DNA from: CAG-1782 sp964418255
Lineage (GTDB): Bacteria; Bacillota; Clostridia; Christensenellales; DTU072
Assembly (NCBI GenBank): GCA_964418255.1
Contig: CAYQKV010000014.1
Span: 1-27,502, forward strand
Direction: 5' to 3'
DNA: 27,502 nt
Below are positions 12,369 to 20,638 of the stretch, one piece after another; position 1 is the stretch's first letter, and every line of letters starts with the position of its first letter. A program made the translations under genes and the position numbers. Below the pieces are notes generated by a model. The model ran no database searches and was not told where the DNA came from. It saw only the letters and a list, made by a program, of their open reading frames with translations.

Positions 12369-14744
12369 TTATTTTACGCTTTCAATGTATTTTTTGATAT
12401 TGCTTGCGTTCTGATATTTGACAACGCTGTCGCCGTTTACGATTACCAACGTGGGAGCCTGAATTATTCCGAACTTACTTACCGCGTCTTTGTTATCTTC
12501 GGCGTAAATTTTTTCGTATTTAATTCCCGCTTTGTCCAGCATATTCGCGCTCATTTTGCAGTTGGGGCAGGTCTTCGTCGCAAAGAGATAAATTCCGTTT
12601 TCTCCCGTTTCTTTTGTTTCGGAAGGAGCGGCGGGTTCTTCGCAGTCGCAGGGCGCGCCGTGACGGAGCACGCTGTTTTCGATGTCGTATTCCTTTCTTT
12701 CGTCGTATTCCTGGCGCTTTCCGTCGTTCCAGTTCTGTACGGGACGGTAATAGCCCGTTATACGGCTGTAAACTTCCGCGTTGCCTCCGCATACGGGGCA
12801 CTTGAAGTGTTCGCCGGGGATATAACCGTGGTCTTTGCAGACGGAATAGGTCGGGGAAATCGTATAGTAGGGGAGTTTGTAGTTCTCCGCGATTTTTCTT
12901 ACGAGGGAAGCCGCGGCGCGCCAGTCGGGGAGTTTTTCTCCGAGGAACGCGTGGAATACCGTGCCCGAGGTGTACAGGGTTTGCAATTCGTCCTGAATGT
13001 CGAGCGCGTCGAAAATATCCGAAGTGAAGCCGACGGGAAGGTGCGAAGAGTTGGTATAATAAGGCGTTTTGCCGTTTTCCGAAGCGGTTATTATGTCGGG
13101 ATAACGCTTTTTGTCGTGTTTGGCGAGACGGTATGTCGTCGATTCCGCGGGCGTAGCTTCGAGGTTGTAGAGGTCGCCGTACATTTCCTGATAGTCGCTG
13201 AGTTTCTCGCGCATAAAGTTGAGAACTTTTTTGGAGAATTCCTGCGTTTCGGGATGCGTCATATCCTTACGCAGCCAGTTCGCATTGAGACCCACTTCGT
13301 TCATACCGATAAGACCGATTGTCGAGAAGTGGTTGTTGAACGTGCCGAGGTATTTCTTCGTGTAAGGATAGAGACCTTCGTCGAGGAGTTTGGTTATTAC
13401 CGTTCTCTTGACTTTGAGACTGCGCGCGCTTATGTCCATAAGTTTGGTAAGGCGGCGGAAGAAGTCTTCTTCGTTTTCGGCGAGATACGCTATTCTCGGC
13501 ATATTGATGGTAACTACGCCGACCGAACCCGTGGATTCGCCGCTTCCGAAAAATCCGCCCGATTTTTTGCGGAGTTCTCTGAGGTCGAGACGGAGACGAC
13601 AGCACATACTGCGTACGTCCGACGGTTCCATATCGCTGTTTATATAGTTGCTGAAATAAGGCGTGCCGTATTTAGCGGTCATTTCGAAAAGCAACTTGTT
13701 GTTTTCCGTTTCCGACCAGTCGAAATCGCGGGTAATCGAGTACGTGGGTATCGGGTACTGGAAACCTCTGCCGTTGGCATCGCCCTCTATCATTATTTCG
13801 ATAAAGGCTTTGTTTACCATAGCCATTTCTTTTACGCAGTCTTTATACTTGAAGTCCATTTCCTTGCCGCCTACGAGAGCGTTGAGTTCCGCAAGGTCGT
13901 TGGGAACCACCCAGTCGAGGGTTATGTTGGTAAACGGAGCCTGCGTGCCCCAGCGGGAAGGCGTGTTTACGCCGTAAATAAAGGACTGTATGCACTGTTT
14001 GACTTCCTTATAAGAAAGGTTGTCTACTTTTACGAAAGGAGCGAGATAGGTGTCGAAAGAGGAGAATGCCTGCGCGCCCGCCCATTCGTTCTGCATTATA
14101 CCGAGGAAGTTGACCATCTGATTGCAAAGGGTGGAAAGGTGAGACGCGGGGGAGGAGGTTATCTTGCCCGGAACGCCGCCGAGACCTTCCTGAATGAGTT
14201 GTTTGAGAGACCAGCCCGCGCAGTAACCCGTGAGCATACTGAGGTCGTGAATGTGAATATCCGCGTTGCGGTGAGCGTCCGCTATTTCTTTGTCGTAAAC
14301 TTCGCTCAGCCAGTAGTTTGCGGTTATCGCGCCCGAGTTGGAAAGTATAAGTCCGCCTACCGAATAAGTGACAGTGCTGTTTTCCTTTACGCGCCAGTCC
14401 GCGACTTTAAGATAGGAATCGACGATTTCTTTGTAGTCTAGAACGGTCGATTTGAGATTACGGAGTTTTTCTCTCTGTTTACGGTAAAGGATATAGGATT
14501 TCGCAACGTCGGCGTAGCCCGCCTGAACGAGAATGTCCTCGACGCTGTCCTGAATGTCTTCGACCGCGATTTTGCCGTCCTTTATCTTCGGCGTGAAATC
14601 GCTGGTGACTTTAAGAGCGAGAAGGTCGATAACCGTGCTGTGATATTCCTTGTTTACCGCTTTGAACGCTTTGGTGATGGCGGCGCTGATTTTTGCGATG
14701 TCGAAATCGCACTCTTTGCCGTCTCTTTTGATAACTGTGTACAT
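12369..14744 (-). CDS. nrdD: Anaerobic (class III) ribonucleoside-triphosphate reductase with fused C-terminal glutaredoxin-like domain
   Basis: The 791-residue oxygen-sensitive enzyme makes deoxyribonucleoside triphosphates using a glycyl radical. An ATP-cone regulatory domain spans about 1-95 (VIKRDGK start). The catalytic barrel includes HIHDL (163-167) and MCCRL (380-384), which probably holds the thiyl-radical cysteine. A zinc site has C636, H639, C649 and C652, and the radical glycine is Gly664 in SRITGYY. Beyond the usual end, after an acidic Glu/Pro/Thr linker (about 700-716), an 75-residue thioredoxin-fold domain carries C726-P-N-C729 and QAPTLVI with the cis-proline. Class III enzymes use formate or a redoxin as reductant; the fused domain and adjacent trxB point to the redoxin route. 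GGAGGAG precedes the ATG. A long antisense open frame opposite this gene is a codon-bias artefact. Confidence 0.96.
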   Translation of the reverse strand: MYTVIKRDGKECDFDIAKISAAITKAFKAVNKEYHSTVIDLLALKVTSDFTPKIKDGKIAVEDIQDSVEDILVQAGYADVAKSYILYRKQREKLRNLKSTVLDYKEIVDSYLKVADWRVKENSTVTYSVGGLILSNSGAITANYWLSEVYDKEIADAHRNADIHIHDLSMLTGYCAGWSLKQLIQEGLGGVPGKITSSPASHLSTLCNQMVNFLGIMQNEWAGAQAFSSFDTYLAPFVKVDNLSYKEVKQCIQSFIYGVNTPSRWGTQAPFTNITLDWVVPNDLAELNALVGGKEMDFKYKDCVKEMAMVNKAFIEIMIEGDANGRGFQYPIPTYSITRDFDWSETENNKLLFEMTAKYGTPYFSNYINSDMEPSDVRSMCCRLRLDLRELRKKSGGFFGSGESTGSVGVVTINMPRIAYLAENEEDFFRRLTKLMDISARSLKVKRTVITKLLDEGLYPYTKKYLGTFNNHFSTIGLIGMNEVGLNANWLRKDMTHPETQEFSKKVLNFMREKLSDYQEMYGDLYNLEATPAESTTYRLAKHDKKRYPDIITASENGKTPYYTNSSHLPVGFTSDIFDALDIQDELQTLYTSGTVFHAFLGEKLPDWRAAASLVRKIAENYKLPYYTISPTYSVCKDHGYIPGEHFKCPVCGGNAEVYSRITGYYRPVQNWNDGKRQEYDERKEYDIENSVLRHGAPCDCEEPAAPSETKETGENGIYLFATKTCPNCKMSANMLDKAGIKYEKIYAEDNKDAVSKFGIIQAPTLVIVNGDSVVKYQNASNIKKYIESVK

Positions 14745-14806
14745 TTCTCCTCCATATAACGTTTTTTATATATTTTCGTAAGTATTTAACTATATAAATG
14801 CCTTTT

Positions 14807-15487
14807 TTACAGTCCGCGCAATTCCGCAGAGGGGACGAATTTTTTTACTATCGATAAAAACTCCCGCATTTTATCTTCGCCGACCCCGCGCGCGTTTCCT
14901 ATGAGATTTCCGCTGTCGACGAAATTTTGCAGAAAATATCTTTTCGCGCCCGAAAGCCACGTTCCTATATCTTCCATAGATTTTTCGTCGTGATGTCCGT
15001 CCACCACCGTCGTGCGGAATTCGTAATCGGTTTTTCCCTCTTTAAGAAAACTTACGCTTTCTTTTATTTTGGATATATCCGCGTTTACCCCCGCGGTAAG
15101 AGCGTATTTTTCCGGCGAATTTTTTATATCCATAGCGACGTAGTCGACAAGTTTTTTTTCGACGACCGAACGGAGTTTTTCGGGGAAACTGCCGTTTGTG
15201 TCCAGCTTAACCGAATACCCCAGGGCTTTTATCTCGGACACAAAACTTTCTATGCCGCTTTGCATAAGGGGTTCGCCCCCCGTTATACACACGCCGTCGA
15301 GTACGCCTACGCGCTTTTTCAGAAAAGAAAGAACGTCGCTTTCCGAATAAACCGGTTTTACTTCTTCGACGAGGAGCGCGTTGTGACAAAACGGACAACG
15401 ATAGTTGCAACCCGCGGTAAACACCGTGCACGCAACTTTCGACGGGTAGTCGAGAAGGGTAAGTTTTTGAAGTCCGCCTAGTATCAT
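14807..15487 (-). CDS. nrdG: Anaerobic ribonucleotide reductase activating protein, radical SAM (NrdG2 type)
   Basis: A 226-residue radical SAM activase that uses a [4Fe-4S] cluster and S-adenosylmethionine to generate the glycyl radical in NrdD. Cluster ligands are C27, C31 and C34 (CNYRCPFC), followed by the SAM motif TGGEPL and the segments LDTNGS and DYVAMDIKN. It is longer than the E. coli NrdG and matches the NrdG2-type family. First gene of the operon: a near-consensus promoter starts 44 bp upstream, GGAGTG precedes the ATG, and 62 bp separate it from nrdD. Confidence 0.95.
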   Translation of the reverse strand: MILGGLQKLTLLDYPSKVACTVFTAGCNYRCPFCHNALLVEEVKPVYSESDVLSFLKKRVGVLDGVCITGGEPLMQSGIESFVSEIKALGYSVKLDTNGSFPEKLRSVVEKKLVDYVAMDIKNSPEKYALTAGVNADISKIKESVSFLKEGKTDYEFRTTVVDGHHDEKSMEDIGTWLSGAKRYFLQNFVDSGNLIGNARGVGEDKMREFLSIVKKFVPSAELRGL

Positions 15488-15530
15488 TTTTTCACTCCGT
15501 CTTTTCCCGCAGTTTTAACGGTCAAGACGA

Positions 15531-15559
15531 ATTCTAACACAAACCGATTGACTTGTAAA
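15531..15559 (-). promoter_or_regulatory. Sigma-A promoter of the nrdG-nrdD-trxB operon
   Basis: On the minus strand TTTACA (15554-15559), a 17-bp spacer and TAGAAT (15531-15536) match the consensus at 5 of 6 bases in each box. Transcription would start near 15524, giving a leader of about 37 nt before the nrdG ATG at 15487. Confidence 0.7.
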
Positions 15560-15570
15560 GTGATAAAGTC

Positions 15571-15652
15571 ACACAAAAGGGAAATTGCCCGAAAATTTTT
15601 TAACCACAACATTTTGTGTGAGACGTAAAAATTTAACCGCAAAATGTTTGAA
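15571..15652. promoter_or_regulatory. Candidate NrdR boxes / 33-bp-spaced operator repeats
   Basis: CCACAACATTTTGTGT (15604-15619) agrees with the NrdR box consensus as I remember it (ACACWATATWTWGTGT) at about 13 of 16 positions. Exactly 33 bp to either side lie weaker relatives: ACACAAAAGG... at 15571 and CCGCAAAATGTTTG at 15637. The 15604 and 15637 copies also share a TTTAACC-like prefix. They lie upstream of the nrdG -35 box. NrdR boxes normally occur as pairs about three helical turns apart, which fits. Confidence 0.5.
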
Positions 15653-15823
15653 GTCGGTTTTTTGGGGAACGAATTTGTAGCGGGGGATACGGAGGAAGGA
15701 CAAAACGAAAAAACGGCGTGAAAAGGGAACCCTTTCTGCGGATAAACGGACCTAATCGCGGGCGAATTTCGTAAAACAAGTTTGACGACAAGCGGCGTGA
15801 AACGAATACCGCGGGGAAACCGC

Positions 15824-15853
15824 TTGCGCTTACGGAGGGAAGTGTGGTATACT
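15824..15853 (+). promoter_or_regulatory. Putative sigma-A promoter of the glycosyltransferase gene
   Basis: TTGCGC (15824-15829), an 18-bp spacer and TATACT (15848-15853). It decides the gene start: an open frame reaches back to 15782, but this promoter lies inside that extension, so the ATG at 15896 with GGAGAG before it is preferred. The rest of 15653-15823 shows no gene. Confidence 0.55.
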
Positions 15854-15895
15854 TATATGGTTGCGCGTAACGCGCGCGCGGAGAGCAAAAAAATT

Positions 15896-17386
15896 ATGAT
15901 TATATCCGACATAAAATTAAGGACGGCGGTAAGCGGCGCGCAGGGCGTGGCGTTTTGCGGTGGGAAAGAAGTCGAAGGCGGCGTGGAAGTGGCGTTCGGG
16001 GAGACGGCGGATTTCACCACGTTTTTCAACGCGTTCGACGCGGAGTTTTTCCGCGAATACACTTCGGTGGAAGAAGTTAAGTTAAAGCTCGATTTCACGG
16101 GGCGCGCGTGCGTTGTGATAATCAGATACTTCCGCAACGCAAAACCCAAGCGGGGCAAACCGTATTCGTACGAACGCGTGGCGGCGTGCGTAAGCGAGGG
16201 CGGGTGCGAAATAGCCGCCGACGTAAAGCGCGGCGGAATTCTCGGATTCGTACTCAAAGCGGAAAGCGACGTGCTGCTTCGGTCGGGAAGCTGGGAGTGC
16301 GACGATTCCTGCAAAAAAAACGACGTTCGCGCGGGCTTCGTCATATGCACTTACAAACGGGAAAAAGATGCGATTAAAAACGCAAAGACGTTATGCGAAG
16401 CGGTGGAAAACGCGGACGTATACGTCGTGGATAACGGAAACACGCTGACCAAGGAAGACCTGCCCGAGGGCGCGCGCCTTATCTATAACCGCAATTTAGG
16501 GGGAAGCGGCGGGTTCTCTCGCGGAATGATTGAATGTCTCGACAGGAAAAACACGCACTGTATTTTAGTGGACGACGACGCGTTTACGGACGGAGAGACC
16601 GCGCGCAGGTCGGTGCGGATTTACGAACTTCTCAAAGAAGAAAAAAAGAACGTAAATATCGGCGGAGCGATGTTTTCTTTCTCCTCGCCGTCTGTTGTTT
16701 ACGAAGCGGGAGCGTATGCGGGGAAATCGAAGTTACGGTTCCCGAAAAGTAATATAGAGATAGCCGATAAAAGCGGTTTACTTAATTTTACCGCGAAAGC
16801 GGAAATCAACTATTGCGGCTGGTGGTATTGCTGCGTGCCCGTATCCGTCATCGAAAAAAGCGGGCTTTCTATGCCGTTTTTCATTAAATACGACGACATA
16901 GAATTCGGAATGAGGACGAGTAAAGAAACCAACCTTGTCTGTCCGCTCGGGATAGGAGTATGGCATCAGGATTTCGAAACAAAACTGCCGTCGTATATTT
17001 ACTATTACCTGAGAAGAAACGCGCTGATAACCAACGCGGTTACGGGAAAAGGGTCGCTTGCATACGCCTTTTTCAGACTGTGGGGAAGCGTAGCTATGTT
17101 CTTGAAAAAAGACAAAAAGACTTTGTCTTACGTTTTCGACGGGTTCGACGACTACCTCGAAGGCGCGGAGTTTTTGGAGAACGTCGACGGGGAAGAACTT
17201 AACGAAGAAGTGAGGAGCGCGCCGAGAAAGGAGCGCGGAGTTTTGTCTGCGTTGGGCAAAGCGATTGCGCTGTCTGTCAGACTGATGTTTTTATCCCGCA
17301 AGGTAAATGCTTGTTACAGAGAAAAGCGGGACGGGTTGTGTTCGGCGGAGAGTTGGAGAAAGCGGTTGGATTTGATTACGGAATAA
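15896..17386 (+). CDS. Family 2 glycosyltransferase, GlfT2-like (galactofuranosyltransferase-type)
   Basis: A 496-residue cytoplasmic or membrane-associated glycosyltransferase. An N-terminal beta-rich domain (about 1-140) precedes a GT-A domain starting FVICTYKRE (148-156). Motifs are NLGGSGGFSRG (200-210), the metal-binding DDD (226-228), WWYCC (309-313), the base region DDIEF (333-337) and WH (356-357), in the order seen in mycobacterial GlfT2 and its relatives. A C-terminal helical region follows. The sugar donor is unproven. GlfT2 relatives often use UDP-galactofuranose, but no UDP-galactopyranose mutase gene is present here, and the related family also transfers other sugars such as rhamnose. 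The gene has its own promoter and terminator, so it is a single transcription unit, divergent from the nrd operon. Confidence 0.85.
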   Translation: MIISDIKLRTAVSGAQGVAFCGGKEVEGGVEVAFGETADFTTFFNAFDAEFFREYTSVEEVKLKLDFTGRACVVIIRYFRNAKPKRGKPYSYERVAACVSEGGCEIAADVKRGGILGFVLKAESDVLLRSGSWECDDSCKKNDVRAGFVICTYKREKDAIKNAKTLCEAVENADVYVVDNGNTLTKEDLPEGARLIYNRNLGGSGGFSRGMIECLDRKNTHCILVDDDAFTDGETARRSVRIYELLKEEKKNVNIGGAMFSFSSPSVVYEAGAYAGKSKLRFPKSNIEIADKSGLLNFTAKAEINYCGWWYCCVPVSVIEKSGLSMPFFIKYDDIEFGMRTSKETNLVCPLGIGVWHQDFETKLPSYIYYYLRRNALITNAVTGKGSLAYAFFRLWGSVAMFLKKDKKTLSYVFDGFDDYLEGAEFLENVDGEELNEEVRSAPRKERGVLSALGKAIALSVRLMFLSRKVNACYREKRDGLCSAESWRKRLDLITE

Positions 17387-17392
17387 AACGTT

Positions 17393-17431
17393 TCGCGCAA
17401 AAAGATAAATGACTTTTGCGCGATTTTTTTT
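17393..17431 (+). terminator. Rho-independent terminator after the glycosyltransferase gene
   Basis: TCGCGCAAAA (from 17393) pairs with TTTTGCGCGA (to 17423), 11 bp including a closing G-C, around a loop of about 9 nt, and is followed by eight Ts. It begins 7 nt after the stop codon. Confidence 0.93.
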
Positions 17432-17444
17432 GTCCGTCTACGGT

Positions 17445-17473
17445 TTGACATATATAGTGTTTTTTGATAAAAT
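17445..17473 (+). promoter_or_regulatory. Near-consensus sigma-A promoter of the cyclophilin operon
   Basis: A perfect TTGACA (17445-17450), a 17-bp spacer and TAAAAT (17468-17473). A leader of about 80 nt runs to the ATG at 17561, with no riboswitch that I recognise. Confidence 0.85.
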
Positions 17474-17560
17474 AAATAAAAATATTAAAGACGCGAACGG
17501 CGGAAACAACCGACGGAAAGGCGGGGGACAGGCGGGCGCGAAAGTTAAGGAGAATTTATT

Positions 17561-18067
17561 ATGGCATATACCGAAAGCAGGCAGCCGACCGACGTCGTCG
17601 CGATAGAAATGACGGACGGAGGCAAGATGGTCGTCGCGCTCGACGCAAAAAACGCGCCGATTACCGTAGCCAACTTCAAGAAACTCGTCGGAGAAGGGTT
17701 TTACGACGGACTTATCTTTCACCGCGTTATAAGCGGCTTTATGATACAGGGCGGAGACCCGACCGGCACGGGTATGGGCGGAAGCAAAGAGACGATAAAA
17801 GGCGAGTTTGCGCATAACGGCGTAAACAATCCCATTTCCCACGAAAGAGGGGTTATTTCTATGGCGCGCAGTATGATGTACAACAGCGCGTCGAGTCAGT
17901 TTTTCATCTGCCACAAGGCGGCGCGTTTTCTCGACGGAGAGTATGCGGCGTTCGGAAAACTCGTCGAGGGGGAAGAAACGCTGGACGCGATTGCGTCCAC
18001 GCCTACTTCGCGCGGAGACAGACCGTTAAAAGAACAGAAAATAAAACGGGCGTATTTTGTGGAATAG
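17561..18067 (+). CDS. Cyclophilin-type peptidyl-prolyl cis-trans isomerase
   Basis: A 168-residue single-domain cyclophilin that catalyses prolyl cis-trans isomerisation during folding. The core is FHRVISGFMIQGGDPTGTG (from 53, with catalytic Arg55), followed by SSQFFI and FLDGEYAAFGKLVEG, all in the usual order. No signal peptide or membrane segment is visible, so it is cytoplasmic. AAGGAG precedes the ATG. First gene of a three-gene operon, with 23 bp to the next gene. Confidence 0.95.
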   Translation: MAYTESRQPTDVVAIEMTDGGKMVVALDAKNAPITVANFKKLVGEGFYDGLIFHRVISGFMIQGGDPTGTGMGGSKETIKGEFAHNGVNNPISHERGVISMARSMMYNSASSQFFICHKAARFLDGEYAAFGKLVEGEETLDAIASTPTSRGDRPLKEQKIKRAYFVE

Positions 18068-18090
18068 TCCGTAATAAACAAGGAGAATAT

Positions 18091-18882
18091 ATGGAAACCG
18101 AAATGGATTTACTGAGGTCGAAACACGGCTTTGTATGCGATATGGACGGAGTTATTTATCACGGGAACCAACTTTTGCCCGGGGTTAAAGATTTCGTCGA
18201 ATGGTTGCAGAAAAACGACAAACGCTTTCTTTTTCTGACGAACGCAAGCGGGAAATCCCCGAAAGAATTGCAGAGAAAACTTCACCGTATGGGGCTGGAA
18301 GTCGCGGAAGACAACTTCTACACTTCTGCGCAGGCGACGGCGAAGTTTTTGTCGAAACAGGCGCCGGGTTGCAGCGCATACGTTATCGGAGAACCGGGGC
18401 TTTACAACGCCATTTACAACGCGGGCATAACCCTTAACGACGTTGACCCCGATTACGTCGTGGTGGGAGAAACGTTCAATTACAACCTCGACTGTATGTG
18501 CAAAGCTATGAGAATGGTGGAAAAGGGCGCGCGGCTTATCGCTACAAACAGCGACCTCACTTACCCCGACGAAAGCGGAAACGTTCCCGCGTGCAGGGCG
18601 TTGGTTTCGCCGATAGAACTTACGACGGGAAGGCAGGCGTATTATATAGGAAAGCCCAACCCGCTTATGATGAGAACCGCTCTTCATATGCTGGACACGC
18701 ACTCGGGCGACAGCGTTATGATAGGAGACAGAATGGACACCGACATTATAGCGGGAATAGAATCGGGTATGACGAGCGTGCTTGTTTTGAGCGGCGTGTC
18801 GACGAGGGAGAACATCGCGGTGTTCCCGTACAGACCGAATTATATTCTCGACGGAGTGGGCGACATTCCGACGAAAGCGTAA
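18091..18882 (+). CDS. HAD-superfamily IIA phosphatase (NagD / p-nitrophenylphosphatase-like)
   Basis: A 263-residue cytoplasmic phosphatase. Catalytic Asp17 and Asp19 lie in DMDGVIYHG, motif II is LTNASG, the lysine of motif III is in GKPNP, and motif IV is IGDRMDTD. The cap domain between motifs II and III is of the IIA (NagD) type. The substrate cannot be read from the sequence; family members act on nucleotides, sugar phosphates or phosphoglycolate. AAGGAG precedes the ATG. Confidence 0.92.
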   Translation: METEMDLLRSKHGFVCDMDGVIYHGNQLLPGVKDFVEWLQKNDKRFLFLTNASGKSPKELQRKLHRMGLEVAEDNFYTSAQATAKFLSKQAPGCSAYVIGEPGLYNAIYNAGITLNDVDPDYVVVGETFNYNLDCMCKAMRMVEKGARLIATNSDLTYPDESGNVPACRALVSPIELTTGRQAYYIGKPNPLMMRTALHMLDTHSGDSVMIGDRMDTDIIAGIESGMTSVLVLSGVSTRENIAVFPYRPNYILDGVGDIPTKA

Positions 18883-18915
18883 GAGAATTTTGCGTAAAAG
18901 CAGGGAGGAATATTT

Positions 18916-20250
18916 ATGAAACAAGGGAAAGTTGTTATTTGCAACATAATTATGATGGCGATTTCCGTCGCCGCCATAGTTACGCTTATTATCGGGAGTT
19001 TTATGACGGTAAATCTGAAACTCAATATCGACGGCGAAAAGATGTCTTCCGTCGCGGGAAACGAAGGAACGCCCGAAGAGGGAACGCCCGGCGAAGGTGA
19101 AGGCGCGGGAAGCGAAGGAGATTTCTTAAAGGATATTCAAATCGAACTTCCGATAAAACTCGAAATGAAGAGTTTAGACCTTATTAAAAGCATTTCCGAA
19201 AACCCCGAGCCGCTGATTAAAGACACGATAAACGGAGTGACTGGGAGCGCGGTGGACGCCATTCTCGCGCAGACCGACGTTATTATGACCAAGTTCGTCA
19301 CGGTAGCGGTAGACGAGGTCGTGAAACAGGCGGAAGAGCAGGTTAAAAACGAACTCATCGAACAACTCGGCGAAGAAAACGTAACCGAAGAACAGATTAA
19401 GGAAAAACTCGAAACCGATTACGGCGTGTCGGAAAGCGACGTGGAAACGTTGAAAAACGAGGCGTCCGACGCGTTGAAAGCGTTGCTTAACGGCGAAGAG
19501 GACAACGTGGCGGACTGTCTGGAAAAATCGGAAACGCTGGATAATCTTATCAAGGTTTACGCAGAGGAAGAACTCAAAAAGGAAAACGGCGGAGCCCCCG
19601 TTACGCAGGAACAGATAGACGCGAAAGCCGCGGAAATCAAAAGCGATACCGTTTCCGAATGCGAACAAGCGATAGAAGACCTCAAAGTGGACGGGGAACT
19701 CAATAAAGAAACCGTCGTGGTAGGCGCGCTTTCGCAAGCGGGAATAAAGGACGAAAACGGCAACGAAATGACGTTTGACAGCATAGACGACGTAAAGGCG
19801 TACATAACCGATTACTTATATTCGGCGGTTCCCGAAACCGCGGCGGAATACGCGGGCACGGGTATGAAAGTCCTCGGAATTTTCATTCTCATCGTCATAG
19901 CCGCCTGGGCGTACTTCCTTATCAAACTGATAGTTAAAACTCTGTTTTCGAAATACAACAAAACCGTCGGTATGTTCTTCCCGAAATTCTTCGGCTGGAT
20001 GCCGCACGTATTCTTTGTCGGCTTGCCTATGTTGTTGTTTAATAATCTCGACAAAATAGCGGAAATAGCCGAAACGCAAGCGGGAATGGAAGGGCTTGCG
20101 GAAACGGTAGCCACTCTTACTTCTTTCGCGGAGATAAATATCGCTTCTCTTACGTGGGTAAGCGCGCTTTGCTCGGTGCTTCTTCTCGTCATCTGGATAC
20201 CGTACTATCAGTGGAGAAGACGGCTTAAACGTATGGCAAAGAACAAATAA
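18916..20250 (+). CDS. Membrane protein of unknown function with a large acidic extracytoplasmic domain
   Basis: A 444-residue protein with one N-terminal membrane helix (about 7-30). A low-complexity Gly/Glu/Pro segment (GNEGTPEEGTPGEGEGAGSE, about 48-67) follows, then a long acidic, probably helical region (about 70-310) rich in Glu/Lys/Ala with coiled-coil character. Three further membrane helices lie in the last 130 residues (starting near KVLGIFILIVIAAWAYFLI), and the end is a basic tail (RRRLKRMAKNK). With this topology the acidic region lies outside the cell. No domain is recognised. GGGAGGA precedes the ATG. It is the last gene of its operon; a role with the cyclophilin or phosphatase is only suggested by position. 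Confidence 0.8.
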   Translation: MKQGKVVICNIIMMAISVAAIVTLIIGSFMTVNLKLNIDGEKMSSVAGNEGTPEEGTPGEGEGAGSEGDFLKDIQIELPIKLEMKSLDLIKSISENPEPLIKDTINGVTGSAVDAILAQTDVIMTKFVTVAVDEVVKQAEEQVKNELIEQLGEENVTEEQIKEKLETDYGVSESDVETLKNEASDALKALLNGEEDNVADCLEKSETLDNLIKVYAEEELKKENGGAPVTQEQIDAKAAEIKSDTVSECEQAIEDLKVDGELNKETVVVGALSQAGIKDENGNEMTFDSIDDVKAYITDYLYSAVPETAAEYAGTGMKVLGIFILIVIAAWAYFLIKLIVKTLFSKYNKTVGMFFPKFFGWMPHVFFVGLPMLLFNNLDKIAEIAETQAGMEGLAETVATLTSFAEINIASLTWVSALCSVLLLVIWIPYYQWRRRLKRMAKNK

Positions 20251-20398
20251 CGGCTTATAGGATAAGGAGCGTTGTCTTCTAACCTTGCGGCGTTCATCTT
20301 CCGAAAACGCAAGACGATTGTGTAAAATGTGCCGAAAAGGTTACCCGAAATCATATGTAAGGCAACCGAAAAACGCAATAAAACATATATAAAAGCAT
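20251..20398. other. Non-coding 3' region after the unknown membrane protein gene
   Basis: This stretch holds no convincing gene or RNA. A 112-codon minus-strand frame (20208-20546) runs through it but lacks a ribosome site, starts across a terminator and has phenylalanine-rich, shadow-like composition. The intergenic space continues to the promoter at 20569. Confidence 0.5.
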
Positions 20399-20433
20399 AA
20401 AGCCTTTCCGAAAGCGGAAGGGCTTTTATTTTT
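20399..20433 (+). terminator. Rho-independent terminator of the cyclophilin operon
   Basis: AAAGCCTTTCCG (20399-20410), an AAAG loop and CGGAAGGGCTTT (20415-20426) form a 12-bp stem with one G-T pair, followed by a T-rich tail. It lies about 150 bp after the stop codon, leaving a rather long 3' leader. Confidence 0.85.
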
Positions 20434-20568
20434 GAACGCGGAACGTGTAAAAATACGGTAAAACACGCAAAAAACAGGCAAAAACACGCGTTTTCCGAAG
20501 AAATAATCAATGGGAAAAAGAATAAGTGAAAAACAGAATGAAACATTGCTTAAATGCGCGCGCGTCCG

Positions 20569-20597
20569 TTGACAACGGAAAAAAGAATATATATAAT
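20569..20597 (+). promoter_or_regulatory. Perfect sigma-A promoter of the lipoprotein-apgM-alaS operon
   Basis: TTGACA (20569-20574), exactly 17 bp, and TATAAT (20592-20597) match the consensus fully. The leader before ATG 20639 is about 35 nt. This should be one of the strongest promoters in the window. Confidence 0.9.
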
Positions 20598-20638
20598 ATA
20601 ATATATACTAAAATAATTGCGAGGTTTTGCGAGGCTGT

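Noticed and set aside
12195..14441. 748-codon open frame on the plus strand opposite trxB and nrdD
   Set aside because: It is antisense to two genes with full family motifs; its protein is Arg/Phe/Val-rich with no recognisable domain, as expected from the codon bias of the opposite strand.
15782..15895. N-terminal extension of the glycosyltransferase
   Set aside because: It contains the likely promoter (15824-15853), and the family N-terminus fits the ATG at 15896, which has a ribosome site.
17474..17560. Riboswitch in the cyclophilin leader
   Set aside because: The 87-nt leader is purine-rich with no stable stem-loop set or recognisable aptamer motif.
20208..20546. 112-codon minus-strand frame between two operons
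   Set aside because: Crosses a terminator, overlaps the end of the preceding gene antisense, and shows no motif or ribosome site.
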